Source: an uncultured Campylobacter sp.
Lineage (GTDB): Bacteria; Campylobacterota; Campylobacteria; Campylobacterales; Campylobacteraceae
NCBI RefSeq assembly: GCF_938045775.1
Contig: NZ_CALIBH010000278.1
Coordinates: forward strand, 1-22,674
Direction: 5' to 3'
Length of the DNA: 22,674 nt
Shown: one piece after another, positions 21,574 through 22,674 of the stretch
How positions within the stretch are numbered: the stretch's first letter is position 1
How the letters are laid out: each line of letters starts with the position of its first letter
Notes under the pieces: generated by a model
Database searches by the model: none
The model's input: only the letters and a program-made list of their open reading frames with translations
Told to the model about the DNA's origin: nothing
Program-made: the position numbers and the translations under genes

Positions 21574-22674
21574 GCTGTTTTTCCCGCCGGCAAAAGAGGG
21601 CGCGCTAGAAGAGATAGCGGCAAAGATCCGCGCCGAATACGAAAGCGGCGAGATAGGCTACTACCGCCTGCCGCAGCAAGGCGCAGACGTAATAGCGCGG
21701 GCGCAGGAATTTTTTAGCGCACGAAGCTACGACGGGGTCGTGCTTTTGGGCATCGGTGGCTCCAGCGTAGGCGTGCAAGCGCTTTATGAGATGCTGCGTC
21801 CGCGCGTAAGAAAGAATTTGCGCTTTGAAATTTTGGATAATCTCGACGGGCACAGTGTAAACCGCGCGCTTGAAGGGTTAAATTTTGCTCACACTATCTT
21901 CATAGTATCCTCCAAATCGGGCGGCACGATTGAAACGATCTCGCTTTTTAAGGTCGTTTTGCAGCGTTTCGGAATTTCAAATTTAAAAGCGCTAGCAAAA
22001 AATTTCATCTTTATCACCGATGCGGGCTCGCCGCTTGATATCTTCGCGCGCGGGCACGGCGCCTGCGTGATAAATATGCCCGCTAACGTAGGCGGTCGTT
22101 TTAGCGTGTTAAGTGCGGTAGGGCTAGTGCCAGCAGTAGGGCTAGGGCTCGATGCAAGCGCGATGCTACGCGGAGCTGCCGCCGCAAAAGAGCAGTATCT
22201 GGATGAAATTTTAGCAGGCGATCCCGCTAAAATCGCGGAGAATAAAATTTTACGAAAAGCCCATCACTACGCCACGCACAAAAGTGCGAAAATCAACGTC
22301 CTTTTTAGCTATGGCGACGCGCTGCGCGCATTGGGCGAGTGGTATGTGCAGCTCTGGGCGGAAAGCCTAGGTAAAAAGATCGGCTTTAGCCGCGAGGGGC
22401 TTACTCCTGTAGGGCTTGTAGGCTCGCGCGATCAGCACAGCTTCCTTCAGCTCATAATGGACGGCGTAAAGGATAAGACCGTGACTTTCTTAAAGCTCAC
22501 GGACAACGGCACTACGGACGCGGTGCCCGGTATCAGTCTGCAAGGTCTTGAGGGCTGTGACTTCGTAAACGGCATGCGACTGGACGAGGTGCTAAATCTT
22601 CAGTGCGATGCTACGCTGCAAGCCGTACTAAATGAGGGCATCAGCGTCGATCTTATCGAGGTTCCGCAGCTTTG
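21560..22674 (+). CDS. pgi: Glucose-6-phosphate isomerase Pgi (3' end beyond the window)
   Basis: Pgi interconverts glucose-6-phosphate and fructose-6-phosphate. In Campylobacter, which lacks a full Embden-Meyerhof glycolysis, it mainly serves gluconeogenesis and sugar-precursor supply. The first 371 codons are present and uninterrupted. Motifs are L-G-I-G-G-S-S-V-G (63-71), V-S-S-K-S-G-G-T-I-E-T (116-126), V-G-G-R-F-S-V-L-S-A-V-G-L (177-189), W-x4-W-A-E-S-L-G-K (261-272) and G-S-R-D-Q-H-S (288-294). Orthologues of about 400 residues suggest roughly 30 are missing. The ATG lies inside the last codons of galU in another frame, so translation is coupled, and together they link carbon flow to UDP-glucose. 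Confidence 0.95.
   Translation, partial: MVKNELFFPPAKEGALEEIAAKIRAEYESGEIGYYRLPQQGADVIARAQEFFSARSYDGVVLLGIGGSSVGVQALYEMLRPRVRKNLRFEILDNLDGHSVNRALEGLNFAHTIFIVSSKSGGTIETISLFKVVLQRFGISNLKALAKNFIFITDAGSPLDIFARGHGACVINMPANVGGRFSVLSAVGLVPAVGLGLDASAMLRGAAAAKEQYLDEILAGDPAKIAENKILRKAHHYATHKSAKINVLFSYGDALRALGEWYVQLWAESLGKKIGFSREGLTPVGLVGSRDQHSFLQLIMDGVKDKTVTFLKLTDNGTTDAVPGISLQGLEGCDFVNGMRLDEVLNLQCDATLQAVLNEGISVDLIEVPQL

Overview
The window is chromosomal DNA from a Campylobacter-type epsilonproteobacterium, most likely one of the higher-GC, host-associated anaerobic species (C. gracilis, C. rectus, C. showae and relatives). I base this on the gene neighbourhoods (tilS-rimO near prfB, and galU-pgi), a polysulfide reductase operon, extended -10 promoters without a clear -35 box, and the abundance of AAATTT and AAAATTTT words in otherwise mid-GC coding DNA. 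The species is an inference. I see no rRNA, tRNA, CRISPR array, insertion sequence or prophage.

Left part (1-6360), mostly translation-related. panC, rimO and tilS run leftward as one tight operon, with a further gene beginning at the window edge. Divergent from them are three small overlapping genes: a DUF883 (YqjD-like) tail-anchored protein, a YqjE-like two-helix membrane protein and a small coiled-coil protein. They resemble the enterobacterial yqjD-yqjE-yqjK cassette. prfB (release factor 2, TTG start, no programmed frameshift), a small conserved protein and a cysteine-paired Sel1-type lipoprotein follow, and the run ends at a strong hairpin terminator.

Middle (6413-10639), accessory. 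Two AT-rich genes encode related, unrecognised membrane proteins. A 583-bp non-coding stretch holding GGAATTTT-type palindromes comes next, then an orphan CetB/Aer-like PAS protein and a DHA3-type MFS exporter.

Respiratory block (10725-16321). psrA, psrB and psrC encode a Tat-exported molybdenum catalytic subunit, a four-cluster iron-sulfur protein and an NrfD-type quinol-interacting anchor. An OmpR-type response regulator and a histidine kinase follow directly on the same strand. Between psrC and the regulator lie two mutually exclusive hairpins sharing one arm. One contains the psrC stop codon and the other buries the regulator's ribosome-binding site. This is the most interesting regulatory signal I found.

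Right part (16414-22674). A leftward group holds an AT-rich membrane-anchored unknown, a stand-alone Cache-domain sensor with no output domain, and a HIT-family protein. Divergent from these is a second MFS transporter. The leftward yigZ and the rightward galU share a symmetric -10 element. galU overlaps pgi, which runs off the window.
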